Under the pieces are notes generated by a model. It did not search any database and had not been told where the DNA came from. It saw only the letters and a list, made by a program, of their open reading frames with translations. Positions 36,120 through 45,976 of a stretch of 64,000 nucleotides of DNA are shown here, piece by piece. Source of the DNA: JASGTU01 sp963821815 (GTDB taxonomy: Bacteria > Chloroflexota > Anaerolineae > Caldilineales > Caldilineaceae); contig CAWGFG010000006.1 of assembly GCA_963821815.1 (NCBI GenBank), positions 1,178,001-1,242,000 of the forward strand, in the 5' to 3' direction. Positions within the stretch are counted from its first letter, which is position 1, and each line of letters starts with the position of its first letter. Both the position numbers and the translations under genes were made by a program.

Positions 36120-37691
36120 TCAGCTCTTCGCTCCTGCGTCTCGCGATAACCGGATCACATTCCAGGAGAGCTGCGGTAAGGTAGCCGTGATTTCGACGCC
36201 TCTCAGTGCTGCATCGCCGTTCGCATGTGGGACGACTACGTTCGGTTGAGCGAACGTGTTTGTCGCCTTCGGATTGCTGTGTACCATTACCAGATGCTCC
36301 ACAACGCCGTACTCCTCCTTCATGCGTAGATTTCCGGTTAACGAGAGCTTGCTTTCCTGGCTACGATTGACTGCGAAGATGGTTAGCTCTTCCTTTTCCT
36401 GGTCGTATACGGCGACCGTATCCAGCAAAGGAACCCTGTCGAATTCATCGGTGTCATAGGTAGGAGAGTCGATTTTCAGGTTAAGTACAACACCGCGCCC
36501 GTAGGTTGACGCGTGTAACATGGGGTAGAAAATTGTCTCGCGAACTGCCGCACCTCCGTTGGCTGTGCGAATTGGAGCGATCGTATTGACCAATTGCGCC
36601 ATGCACGCAATCTTCACACGATCAGCGTGCCGCAGCAGCGTCATGAGCATCAGCCCAACTACAAGCGCATCCTGGTGCGTATAGGGCACTTCGAAGAGCG
36701 GCGGTGCGACCTGCCACGGATCATCATTCACGCTCTGCAGATCATCTGGATGCGGATTCCATACATTCCACTCGTCGAAGGCGAGATACATCTCTTTCTT
36801 GATGCGCTTTTTCGCACGCACGTAGTCGCAAGTTGCCACTACAGAATGAATGAAATCGTCCATTGCCAGTGGCTTGGCAAGGAATTCGTCCAGGGGTATT
36901 GGAGTCTGCGGGAAGTAGTTATCCAACGGCGGCGGCGCCTTGATGGGCTCCGGGAAGTAGTACTGGTGGAGCGAGAGATAGTCTACGTGCTCGTACGTGT
37001 GCTCAAGAACAGTCGATTCCCATTCACCAAACGTGGGCATGCCGCGATGTGAGCTCCCGCAGGCGACCAGCTCAATATCTGGGTCAACCCAGCGCATGGC
37101 AGCGGCTGTCGTCGCTGCAAGTTTGCCGTAGTCGTCCGCGTTTTTGTGTCCAAGCTGCCAGTGCGCATCCATTTCGTTGCCAAGGCACCATAGCTTGATT
37201 TTGTGTGGATCTTGATACCCGTTGGCGATTCGCATGTCGCTGTAAAGACTTCCGCCGGGGTCATTACAGTATTCTACCAAGTTTCGAGCTTCGTCGATAC
37301 CGGCGGCGCCTAGATTAACTGCCATGTAGACATCTGTCCCAGCGCGGCGAGCCCATTCACAGAATTCGTCGGTGCCGACCTGGTTGGTCTCCAAACATTT
37401 CCAAGCAAGGTCAAGTCGTCGTGGACGCTGTTCTTTAGGGCCCACGCCGTCCAACCAGTTGTAGCCCGAGACGAAGTTACCGCCCGGGTATCGAACGACC
37501 GGTATATCGAGTTCACGCACTAGCTGGAGAACATCACCTCGAAAACCCATGTCGTCGGCGCTAGGATGTTCAGGCTCATATATGCCACCGTAGATCGCCC
37601 TGCCCAGATGCTCCAGGAAGGATCCGTACAGTCTAGGATCGACTTCACCGATGATGAAGTCAGGATCAACTACGATATTTGCAGTCTGCAT
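36120..37691 (-). CDS. GH51 alpha-L-arabinofuranosidase (copy 1)
   Basis: 523 residues, no signal peptide, so cytoplasmic. It removes alpha-L-arabinofuranosyl groups from arabino-oligosaccharides. The (beta/alpha)8 barrel has FLEHLGRAIYGGIYEPEHP near the start, RYPGGNFVSGYNWLDGVGP, the acid/base Glu173 in WCLGNEMDAH and the nucleophile Glu307 in LAFDEWNVW. A C-terminal beta domain follows. It is closer to copy 3 (57168) than to copy 2 (53835) by shared motifs (NFVSGYNWLDGVGPKEQRPRR versus NFLSGYDWLDGVGPKEKRPRR). AGGATGGG lies just upstream of the start. Confidence 0.95.
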   Translation of the reverse strand: MQTANIVVDPDFIIGEVDPRLYGSFLEHLGRAIYGGIYEPEHPSADDMGFRGDVLQLVRELDIPVVRYPGGNFVSGYNWLDGVGPKEQRPRRLDLAWKCLETNQVGTDEFCEWARRAGTDVYMAVNLGAAGIDEARNLVEYCNDPGGSLYSDMRIANGYQDPHKIKLWCLGNEMDAHWQLGHKNADDYGKLAATTAAAMRWVDPDIELVACGSSHRGMPTFGEWESTVLEHTYEHVDYLSLHQYYFPEPIKAPPPLDNYFPQTPIPLDEFLAKPLAMDDFIHSVVATCDYVRAKKRIKKEMYLAFDEWNVWNPHPDDLQSVNDDPWQVAPPLFEVPYTHQDALVVGLMLMTLLRHADRVKIACMAQLVNTIAPIRTANGGAAVRETIFYPMLHASTYGRGVVLNLKIDSPTYDTDEFDRVPLLDTVAVYDQEKEELTIFAVNRSQESKLSLTGNLRMKEEYGVVEHLVMVHSNPKATNTFAQPNVVVPHANGDAALRGVEITATLPQLSWNVIRLSRDAGAKS

Positions 37692-38340
37692 AGATTACCC
37701 ATCCTATTCTAGTGTTTGGTTTTCTAGTATAGCCCTATGGATTCTGGATACGCGTCTGCTGCTATCAAACGAAACACAAATGTTCTAAATTCAAGTATAG
37801 AAGCTGGCATTGTTGCAAGCAAAACATAGCATGTATCTTAACGACGACAAGCTATATGCAACGTCTTTTCGTACCGCCCCTCTAGCCCATCGTGCAACGC
37901 AATTGATGACAAGAGCGCTGCCGTAACAGTCGCGGCCATCGTAACTGCTGATCCACTAAATTAGCGTGGCAGTGCCTGCGGAGTAGGTTTCGGTTGCCGC
38001 ACTGTGTCTCCTATGCGTCTATAGGCGAGCCATATCTTCTCAGCCAGTGACACATTTGGTTGAACGGGCATGGTTGGGTCACAATTCTGCCAGCTGTATT
38101 GATAGAAAATGTACGTAGTCTTCCGTACTTGAGACAAGTCGCACTCCTCTCCTATATATCTTCTTTCATGGACACAGCGGTAGCAGTCGACCGAATAAGG
38201 CCAGTCATCGGCAATATACCGCAGTTCTTGGCACAATCATTGGTGGTTTCCTGCACTAACGATGACTATGCGCAATCTAGGTTTTATCTATACTGATGTA
38301 TTCATCCATCTATTTCTCCTCAACTAGAAAGTAGGACTTT
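37692..38340. other. Intergenic region, 649 bp, divergent control region
   Basis: Separates the minus-strand GH51 gene from the plus-strand gene at 38341, so it should carry both promoters. A minus-strand frame at 37961-38236 (91 codons, four Cys) has somewhat protein-like composition but no known motif; it is left unannotated. Confidence 0.45.
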
Positions 38341-40158
38341 GTGACACCGTTCAAGAATTTTCAAGTTGCTGTCTACTCCAGAGCTTTCGAGACCGTTAAG
38401 ATGGCCGATCCTGAGTGGCTGGCATCGACATGGGCCGAGATTTCACGACAAGTGCATGTAGACAAACTCTATCTTGAGACCCACCGCGATCTTGTTATCG
38501 TCAACAGCGAGACGCTTGAAGCAGCCAAGGCGTTCTTCGCCGAGCGCGGCATCGAAACAGCCGGCGGGATAACGCTTACCATCAGCGAACCCAACTTCTT
38601 CCAGACGTTCGACTATGCGAATCCGGCTGATCGGAAGAAGGTGCAGGAGATTGTCGAGCACACGGCAAGTCATTTCGATGAGCTGATTCTAGATGACTTT
38701 TTCTTTACCAGCAGCAAATCGATGTACGCAATCGAAGCCAAAGGCGACAGAAGCTGGACTGAGTTTCGCTTGGAGCTAATGAAGGAAGCCGCGCAGGAGG
38801 TTGTCATCGGTCCTGCAAAACGAGTCAATCCCAATTGCAAGGTGGTCATCAAGTATCCTAACTGGTATGAACACTTTCAAGGCCTCGGATTCAACCTGGA
38901 GGACGAACCGCCTATCTTCGATGGCCTGTATACCGGAACGGAAACGCGCGATCCGTCCAGTGCTCAGCATCTGCAGCCCTATCACGGCTACTCAGTATTC
39001 CGCTTTTTCGAGAACCTTAAGCCGGGATGTAACGGTGGCGGTTGGGTCGATACAGGCGGCACAGGTAGCATGGAGCGCTATGCGGAGCAGCTTTGGATTA
39101 CCTTATTTGCCAAAGCGCCGGAGATTACGCTGTTTGATTATTTCCAGATGCAACGCCCGATCCAGGAGGACAATCGACCCGCCTGGAAGACGGCGCCAGA
39201 CGTCAGTTTCGACTATGACGAGATGATGCAGCCGATAGACGACGGCAGCGGCAACTCGGCGCCGCCCTCCAGCTTCGCAGGTGCAGCCGGATACTCGCTT
39301 CGTCAGGTGGACGAGGTTCTTGGCTCCTTGGGCAATCCCATCGGCGTCAAGGCGTACAAACCCTATCACTCCGTCGGCGAGGATCATCTGCACAGCTACC
39401 TAGGCATGATCGGCATCCCCGTGGATATCGTCGCTGAGTTCCCGGTTGAGGAGCCCATCTGCCTGTTAAGCGAGCAATCTGCAGCCGATCCGGATGTAGT
39501 TGAGAAGATCAAGCAGCAGTTGGTGGATGGCAAGAATGTCGTGATCACTTCCGGCTTCCTGCGCGCCAGGCAAGCGGATGTAGCTGACATCGTGGAGCTT
39601 CGCTACACCGATCATAAGGCGCTAGTGCGTCGTTTCCGTGAGGGTCGCAATCCGCAGACGATGACTATCGACGAGCCGATCCTCATTCCGCAGATCAAGT
39701 ATCTGACCAACGACTCATGGGAGGTTGTATCGGCGCTGGACAAGGACAACGGCTGGCCGCTATTGCACCGTGCAGAGTACGGCAATGGCAGTCTCTACGT
39801 CTTGACCATCCCAGAAAATTTCGAAGATCTCTACGTGTTGCCTGCAGGCGCCACAAGCGCGATCAAGCGAGTGATGACAAGCGGCATGAACGTTTTGCTG
39901 GATAGTCCGGGCAAAACGAGTCTGTTTGTGTACGACAATGGGACCGTTGTAGTCGAATCGTTCAACGACGAGCCAGTGACGGTTGCACTTATGAGCCGCG
40001 AACCCGCAGCGTCGGCAACTGACATACTGTCTGGCGAAGTATATAAGTCTGAGGAGCGGGGCTACAAGGAAGGCGGCTGGTTTGATCCGCCAACCATCTA
40101 TCATGCGTTTGAGATGGAGATTCCGCCCCACTCATTCAGGGCTGTCCGTTTAGCTTAG
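38341..40158 (+). CDS. Uncharacterised glycosidase-like protein (TIM barrel plus GH42-like domain)
   Basis: 605 residues, no signal peptide. I do not recognise the family. The N-terminal 330 residues read like a beta/alpha barrel: VAVYSRAFETVKM, KLYLETHRDLVIV, ELILDDFFFTSS with an Asp pair, KVVIKYPNWYEHF, FDGLYTGTETRDP and EITLFDYFQM. The middle (about 335-450) has LGMIGIPVDIVAEFP, ICLLSEQSAADPDVVEKIKQ and KNVVITSGFL, resembling the glutamine-amidotransferase-like trimerisation domain of GH42 beta-galactosidases. A beta-sandwich tail ends the protein. It starts with GTG 38341. Flanked by GH51 and GH31 genes, it is probably a glycoside hydrolase of unknown specificity. Confidence 0.8.
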   Translation: MTPFKNFQVAVYSRAFETVKMADPEWLASTWAEISRQVHVDKLYLETHRDLVIVNSETLEAAKAFFAERGIETAGGITLTISEPNFFQTFDYANPADRKKVQEIVEHTASHFDELILDDFFFTSSKSMYAIEAKGDRSWTEFRLELMKEAAQEVVIGPAKRVNPNCKVVIKYPNWYEHFQGLGFNLEDEPPIFDGLYTGTETRDPSSAQHLQPYHGYSVFRFFENLKPGCNGGGWVDTGGTGSMERYAEQLWITLFAKAPEITLFDYFQMQRPIQEDNRPAWKTAPDVSFDYDEMMQPIDDGSGNSAPPSSFAGAAGYSLRQVDEVLGSLGNPIGVKAYKPYHSVGEDHLHSYLGMIGIPVDIVAEFPVEEPICLLSEQSAADPDVVEKIKQQLVDGKNVVITSGFLRARQADVADIVELRYTDHKALVRRFREGRNPQTMTIDEPILIPQIKYLTNDSWEVVSALDKDNGWPLLHRAEYGNGSLYVLTIPENFEDLYVLPAGATSAIKRVMTSGMNVLLDSPGKTSLFVYDNGTVVVESFNDEPVTVALMSREPAASATDILSGEVYKSEERGYKEGGWFDPPTIYHAFEMEIPPHSFRAVRLA

Positions 40159-40545
40159 ATATTTCATTTGCGTGACAAGATACTGCGTACCGTAGCAACC
40201 AATGCTGCAGTATGCAGTATCCTTTTCATCTATAGCACCTATCGGGCTGCACTAGCCTAGCCCATTCAACTTATTCATTCAGCTTCCGAACAATGTGGTA
40301 GCTGATGTAAGCTCGCTTTCGCAGCCGAATTGCTACGCTCAGAGCAAGACGATACGTGCTACCTGATCGGTGAGGATAACCGACTGCCGGCTATACAATG
40401 GAACTTTTCTTGTGCGCCGTCAAGGCTGCACAGCTTGCAGCCTCTGCTAATTACCTCTCAACATATCATTATCCGGATTGATGCGCTGTAATTACCAGCT
40501 TACAAAAGAGACCATGGCAACCGTGCAACTTAGCGCGATCGTATG
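40159..40545. other. Intergenic region, 387 bp, between convergent genes
   Basis: No gene, hairpin or clear terminator seen between the gene ending at 40158 and the minus-strand GH31 gene ending at 40546. Confidence 0.5.
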
Positions 40546-42864
40546 CTAGCGTATCGATATCGATAGGCCTTCTGCATCTGCATTTGGCGTCACCACGAGC
40601 CCGTCGTCCAGGCTTACAACATCACCGCCCTCAACTGTTGCACTGCCAGCCAATCCAACTAACAGAAGCTTCCACTGCTTCGGATCTCCATCCCAGCCAA
40701 CGTGAATCGTATCGCCGCTGCGACTCACGTTGAAGCGTACCGCTATAGTGCCGTCCGTGGCTGGTATTTCGGCAATGGCTTCGCTGCCATCGGAAAGTTG
40801 ATAGACCCGCAGTGTGAAGCTTCTGGCGTAGTCGTAGTCCGGCTTGTTTTCCTCGTCGCCCACTACAATTGCAGAATTTGGACGCACCAAGAGCGGCAGA
40901 CTCATGAAGTCATGATGCTCCGCAAGCCACTGTCCTCCCTTGACGACTTGGCCTGTGATGAAATTCGTCCAGTTGCCGGACGGCACATAATACTCCACTG
41001 ATCCATCGAAGCTGAGCACAGGCGCCACCAACAGTGATTCACCCAACATGTACTGACGGTCCAGAGCGGCACAGGCGGGATCACTCGGGTACTCCAGCAT
41101 CATGGGGCGCATGCTGGGTGTACCGGTCGTATGCGCTTGTCGCGCTGTAGCATAGATATAGGGCATAAGACGGCATTTGAGTTTGGTGAAGAAGCGCAAT
41201 ACATCCACAGACTCTTCATCGAACAACCAGGGTACGCGGTAGGACTGGCTGCCGTGCAAGCGGCTGTGCGACGAAAGTAGGCCGAACGCACACCAGCGCT
41301 TGTATATCTCGGGCGGAGCTGTCTGTTCGAACCCGCCGATGTCATGGCTCCAGAAACCGAAACCGCACAAGGACAGCGACAGACCGCCCCGCAAGCTTTC
41401 CGCCATGGATTCGAACGTGGCAGTGCTGTCGCCGCCCCAATGAACGGGGAACTGTTGCCCGCCGGTTGTGGCAGATCGTGCAAAAACCACGGCATTGCCC
41501 ACGCCCATCTTTTCTTCAAGAACATCAAAGACTACTTTGTTATAGATATAGCTATAGTAGTTGTGCATCTTTACAGGATCCGAGCCGTCATGATAGACGA
41601 CATCCGTCGGTATCCGTTCGCCAAAGTCTGTCTTGAAGCAGTCGACGCCCATGTCTAGGAGCACGCGCAGCTTGTCTGCATACCATTTACAGGCTTCCGG
41701 ATTGGTAAAATCCACAATGCCCATGCCGGCTTGCCACCGGTCCCACTGCCACACATCGCCATTTGGTCTCTTTAGCAAAAAGCCGCCAGCGACGCCCTCA
41801 TCGAACATAGCCGACTTCTGTGCAATATAAGGATTGATCCAGAGACAGATCCGCAGGCCTCTCTCTTTGAGCCGGCTAAGCATGCCCACCGGGTCCGGGA
41901 AGACACGACGGTCCCAGTCGAAGTCAACCCACTGAAATTCTTTCATCCAGAAACAGTCAAAATGGAACACCCGGAGCGGTATGTCGCGGTCCGCCATTCC
42001 CTGAATGAAACTCGTGACCGTGTCCTCATCATACGAGGTAGTGAAAGAGGTGCTGAGCCAGAGGCCGAATGACCACGGCGGCGGCAGTGCCGGTCGTCCC
42101 GTTAACGCCGTATACCGTTCCAACACTTCCTTCGGTGTTGGCCCATAGATCACAAAGTAGTCAAGCGATTCACCTGAGACGCTGAATTGAACGCGCTCGA
42201 CCTTTTCCGAGCCAATCTCGTAGGATACCTTCTCCGGATGATTGACGAAGACGCCATAGCCGCGATTGCTGATGTAAAATGGAATGTTTTTATAGGCAAG
42301 CTCGCTGCTAGTCCCGCCATCGGCGTTCCAGATATCGACAATCTGTCCATTCTTTACGAAGGGAGTGAAACGCTCACCCAGGCCGTAGATATTCTCGCCC
42401 ACGCCTAGATCCAGTTGCTCCATTATATAACGATCTTCGTTTGTCCTGGCTAGGGCGACAGCGTGCCAACTGCTGCCTGTAATCTTCTTTTCGCCATCCA
42501 TGAATCGAACTTGCCAGCCGTCGTTCTTGGCGACGCGTACGCTTAGGTCGCCAGCCGTCAGCGTCGTATCCTCATAGCTGTCAACTATCTGTACCTTTGC
42601 GGATTGTGCATTGAGCTTGAACGCAGGACCGCGTTGGCGTACTCCTCTATGGCGCACAATCTGAACGCGGATGACATTTGACATGGGCGAGGTGTAGCGA
42701 ACGGTGAATGTTGGCAGGTTGAGCGTGTCTCCGCGGTTATCCAGGTGTTTCGTGGACGCGTATACGGTCACGCTTTCATCGTCTGTCTGGACGTCGAAGA
42801 CCTCCTCCGCGTACATCATCTTGACTTCTGGTCGAATCTCCCAATACCCAGCTGTGAACTTCAT
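40546..42864 (-). CDS. yicI: GH31 alpha-xylosidase, YicI-like
   Basis: 772 residues, the same length as E. coli YicI, and cytoplasmic. It removes alpha-1,6-xylosyl groups, as in isoprimeverose and xyloglucan oligosaccharides. The nucleophile is Asp413 in CFKTDFGERIPTDV and the acid/base is Asp479 in HWGGDSTATFESMAESLRGG; both surroundings match YicI closely, as does FGFWSHDIGGFEQTAP and RWCAFGLLSSHSRLHGS. An N-terminal beta-sandwich and two C-terminal beta domains frame the barrel. GGGAGGA precedes ATG 42864. Its presence points to xyloglucan-type substrates besides arabinose-containing ones. Confidence 0.95.
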   Translation of the reverse strand: MKFTAGYWEIRPEVKMMYAEEVFDVQTDDESVTVYASTKHLDNRGDTLNLPTFTVRYTSPMSNVIRVQIVRHRGVRQRGPAFKLNAQSAKVQIVDSYEDTTLTAGDLSVRVAKNDGWQVRFMDGEKKITGSSWHAVALARTNEDRYIMEQLDLGVGENIYGLGERFTPFVKNGQIVDIWNADGGTSSELAYKNIPFYISNRGYGVFVNHPEKVSYEIGSEKVERVQFSVSGESLDYFVIYGPTPKEVLERYTALTGRPALPPPWSFGLWLSTSFTTSYDEDTVTSFIQGMADRDIPLRVFHFDCFWMKEFQWVDFDWDRRVFPDPVGMLSRLKERGLRICLWINPYIAQKSAMFDEGVAGGFLLKRPNGDVWQWDRWQAGMGIVDFTNPEACKWYADKLRVLLDMGVDCFKTDFGERIPTDVVYHDGSDPVKMHNYYSYIYNKVVFDVLEEKMGVGNAVVFARSATTGGQQFPVHWGGDSTATFESMAESLRGGLSLSLCGFGFWSHDIGGFEQTAPPEIYKRWCAFGLLSSHSRLHGSQSYRVPWLFDEESVDVLRFFTKLKCRLMPYIYATARQAHTTGTPSMRPMMLEYPSDPACAALDRQYMLGESLLVAPVLSFDGSVEYYVPSGNWTNFITGQVVKGGQWLAEHHDFMSLPLLVRPNSAIVVGDEENKPDYDYARSFTLRVYQLSDGSEAIAEIPATDGTIAVRFNVSRSGDTIHVGWDGDPKQWKLLLVGLAGSATVEGGDVVSLDDGLVVTPNADAEGLSISIR

Positions 42865-43769
42865 GGATGTCCTCCCATTTCATTCGCTACTAAAAACCTT
42901 ATGTACAGGTATGATTGCTGGCTCTAGTGATGGTATTTTGATTTCTCGGTAGAACATAGGATAAACAACGGGCAAAGCTGAGTTTTGTACGCAGAGTTGC
43001 GCTAGGATGGCCCTTGGAAATCGGCAGTTCTCCAACGCCTACACACGTCAGTAATCCAATATGTGAATGGTTGCTGCACTGGCGACATGACGTTACGTTC
43101 AACTCGTTAGGTGAATGGTATAGCAAGCAGTGCATATCCGCCAGAATCTTAGCTTTGGTCGAATCTTTGCTCGGTGCGTCCCTGAGTAAATCCCAGGTTG
43201 TGATCGGCTGGACCGTCCGCGAAATATGCGGAGGTTGAAATAAAAAATGCGACTTGTCGATACAGACTGATTCGATACAATATGATTATGCGTTTCTGTC
43301 ACAAGTAACTGTCCGGAGATAGTGTGTGTTTAACATATCTTAGCAAAGGTGTGTGATTCATCAACAGATAACTCCAGTGTATTCAACATTGCTGCCTCTC
43401 GCTTTTGCGAAGGAAACGCGCCGAAGACACGTGGAAAACTGCATATCCGTGTGGGAGGGCACTAAACGAATCGCACACGCTCTGGCGGGAATATAAATGA
43501 GATCGGTGACACGCGAACTCGGATACTCCCTTCTACTGATGCATCTGGCAGCGTAGGAGAGCAAAACCGTACTTCGACGGATAATCTGGTTGGCCTACAG
43601 CACTAGGACTCCGATAAGTTTCCTGTTTACCTGACCGGCTATTTCTCATATCTCGGATAAGGTGTTCGCCAGTCGGTTACTTGCTATGACGATAACCGCA
43701 AATGGACGATTCATGCGCCTGAATTGTGCTACAGTTTCCGGCTCACCTATTGTTTGGAAGGATTTATTA
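42865..43769. other. Intergenic region, about 905 bp, no supported gene
   Basis: Divergent region between GH31 and the gene at 43770. A promoter-like pair TTGTCG (43254-43259) and TACAAT (43276-43281), spaced 16 bp, points right but lies about 490 bp before the next start codon. The open frames on both strands are short and unrecognised. Confidence 0.4.
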
Positions 43770-44453
43770 ATGCAAGCATCGCAACTCATCCAGTCGATCA
43801 ATCAAACAGGTATCGAGCACTTCCTTGGCGGCACTCCCATTCAGTTACCCGCCCAACTGCAGGTAGAGGAGACTGTGCTGTCTAACGCCAAATCAGTTGT
43901 GCGCGCAGAGAAGGTTAGCTATGGAAACGTTACTGGGCAGATATTGGCGCTGCTTAACGACGGTGTAATTTCGCTTATTAAGCGTCCCTCAGTGACGTCT
44001 CAGGCGTACGAATCGTCCACTCTGGCCGAAACAAACGCCCTGCTGGATGAGATTCAGCGTATTGCACCTATCGCCTATATGCCACAGGCAGCCTTTGATG
44101 TGGCAACCCTGACGCTTGGTGATGCGGAAGTTGTCTACGATGAATTACCCGGCCCTAGCTCATATACGGCAAGTTTCTTCATGGTTTCCGACGGACTCAC
44201 GCAGGAGGACGCCGAGCAGGCTTTCGATACCATGCGTACCGCGAGCCTCGCTGCTCGTATTAGCTTCATGTCCGTGCAAGGCGACGAAGTTGCTCTGACG
44301 TATGGGATCTGGATCGGACAGGATGGGGGTGATGTCTGGATGGCGACGGTATCACCACCAGTGTCGACCGATTTCACACTAGAAACTGTGATGCAAGGCG
44401 CATTTCGCAAGCGATTATTAGCAGGCGTCAAGTCGCTAGCCGGTGGAGCGTAG
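43770..44453 (+). CDS. Hypothetical protein, unknown
   Basis: 227 residues, soluble, no signal peptide. It reads like a real protein, with mixed alpha/beta composition and a clear AAGGA site 7 nt before ATG 43770, but no motif is recognised. Segments include QVEETVLSNAKSVVRAEKV, a helical ESSTLAETNALLDEIQRIAP and beta-rich GDEVALTYGIWIGQDGGDVWM. The open frame extends back to 43662 without support. It stands alone between the GH31 gene and a META lipoprotein. Confidence 0.65.
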   Translation: MQASQLIQSINQTGIEHFLGGTPIQLPAQLQVEETVLSNAKSVVRAEKVSYGNVTGQILALLNDGVISLIKRPSVTSQAYESSTLAETNALLDEIQRIAPIAYMPQAAFDVATLTLGDAEVVYDELPGPSSYTASFFMVSDGLTQEDAEQAFDTMRTASLAARISFMSVQGDEVALTYGIWIGQDGGDVWMATVSPPVSTDFTLETVMQGAFRKRLLAGVKSLAGGA

Positions 44454-44700
44454 TGCTTATACCGAAGAGATAGCATGATCGATTGCTGGTACGTTTCGCC
44501 TGCCAAGAAGCGAGAATAGTTTGCTCATTAACGGCATTTCTTTACCAGTGAAGAGACACTTACATTTTATTCAACAGAGTGTGCCGGTCGAATATGACTT
44601 GCGTGTCCAAACCAATACCTAACGCTGGTTCATCATATCGTGTACCAGTAGCAGCAAATCACGCGACTGAGGCACTAACAGAGTGAGAAGGCAGGTGAGA

Positions 44701-45150
44701 ATGACGATTCGCAAGCGACTTATGTTAATTACACCAATTCTAGTAGTGATGCTTCTAGCGTCGTGCGGGCCGATCCTAGGGCCTCCTCCAACACCGGACG
44801 CGGCTACTGCACCGTTGGTGGGGACGATCTGGAGGCTGCGTGAAATGGACGGCAAGCAATATGTGGAAGATGCTACTGTAACAGCAAACTTCAGCGAAGA
44901 CGGTTCGTTGAAAGGTCAAGCAGGCTGTAATGGTTATGTCACCACCTATGCGGTTGACCAAATGTCGATGACGATCGGACCGGATATCCAAGCAGGTCCC
45001 AATGTCTGCGCCGAAGATGTCATGGCCATTGAATCGCTCTTTCTAGGCTATCTGCAGGACATCGCCACCTATGAAATTGTAGGCAAAGTATTATTTATGA
45101 GAACAGCCGAGCACCAAGTGCCGCTCGTACTGGATGCTACTGCGAAATAG
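44701..45150 (+). CDS. META-domain (HslJ-like) lipoprotein
   Basis: 149 residues. Signal peptide with lipobox LLASC, a short Pro-rich linker, then one META domain (about 42-145) with the core GQAGCNGYVTTY and a late LFMRTAEHQVPLVL strand. It is a minimal relative of the triple-META lipoprotein at 27.1 kb. HslJ-type proteins are associated with heat and drug stress in E. coli. ATG 44701 is preferred; GTG 44683 is in frame upstream. Confidence 0.82.
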   Translation: MTIRKRLMLITPILVVMLLASCGPILGPPPTPDAATAPLVGTIWRLREMDGKQYVEDATVTANFSEDGSLKGQAGCNGYVTTYAVDQMSMTIGPDIQAGPNVCAEDVMAIESLFLGYLQDIATYEIVGKVLFMRTAEHQVPLVLDATAK

Positions 45151-45353
45151 CGCAACCAGCGAGCTAAGACCGTACGTCCATGTGTCGCATCCCTTACCTG
45201 CTCTGGGAGCAAACCGGTTTGGAGGCCCAAATCGAACCCTCGCTGCTGGCTCTCATAGCAAACGATCTCTCAGGTTCACGATCATTTATATGTAAGTCTC
45301 TACTAGAAGTGGCGCCTTAACCGTTCCATACCCATAAATACAGGAGAAGCTTC

Positions 45354-45716
45354 ATGCTAGAGAAACTAGAAGAGAGTTCGGGAGCTGTTGTAGGCTACAA
45401 GGCAATCGGGAAGATCACTGTCGAGGATTACGAGAAACTGGGGCCCGAAGTCGAGGCGCTTGTCGAACAACATCCGGATGGCATTTACATGTTACTTGAT
45501 TTGGAAGACTTCAAGAGTGAACTTCCCAAGGCTTGGCCGTCCGACTTTAAGTTCGGTCATCGCTTCCACGACAAAGTTAAAAAGATGGCTATTGTCGGAG
45601 ACAAGCGCTGGGAGAAGTGGATGACAGAGCTTGTCCACCCGTTCTATGCCAAGGAAGGCAAGTACTTCCATACTGACGAGATCGACGAAGCCTGGGCATG
45701 GCTGCGCGAGGGCTAA
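45354..45716 (+). CDS. SpoIIAA-like (STAS-fold) protein
   Basis: 120 residues matching the SpoIIAA-like family: VVGYKAIGKITVEDYEKLGPEVEALVE at the start, LLDLEDFK in the middle, and KKMAIVGDKRWEKWM plus KYFHTDEIDEAWAWLREG at the end. The fold is that of STAS anti-sigma antagonists, but this family lacks a known partner and function; no anti-sigma factor is nearby. AGGAG lies 9 nt before ATG 45354. Confidence 0.88.
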   Translation: MLEKLEESSGAVVGYKAIGKITVEDYEKLGPEVEALVEQHPDGIYMLLDLEDFKSELPKAWPSDFKFGHRFHDKVKKMAIVGDKRWEKWMTELVHPFYAKEGKYFHTDEIDEAWAWLREG

Positions 45717-45976
45717 TCTGAGGCTGGCGTAGACGGTAATTGGTTTCCTCAGGATAATGGCCAAACGCAGGTTCTTGCTCAACGAGCTGCATAGTACCCT
45801 GATTCGTAAATTTATGAGCAAGCCCTGCACTTCAGTTGGTTGTTCAGCAGAATGAGTACCTTGATATAGACCCAAAATGCAAGGCTATACAGCAGCTCTC
45901 AGTCATCCAAGGGCTATGTGCCATTCAATTACCAAGTACCACAGTCTGGCGGGTAAAACTGCACAGCGAGGATGCG

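Noticed and set aside
37961..38236. Minus-strand open frame of 91 codons with four Cys
   Set aside because: Slightly protein-like but with no known motif, and located in a divergent promoter region; not enough support.
45220..45260. tRNA-like T-arm sequence on the minus strand (GGTTCGATT)
   Set aside because: The flanking bases do not pair as a T-stem and no acceptor or anticodon arm can be drawn.
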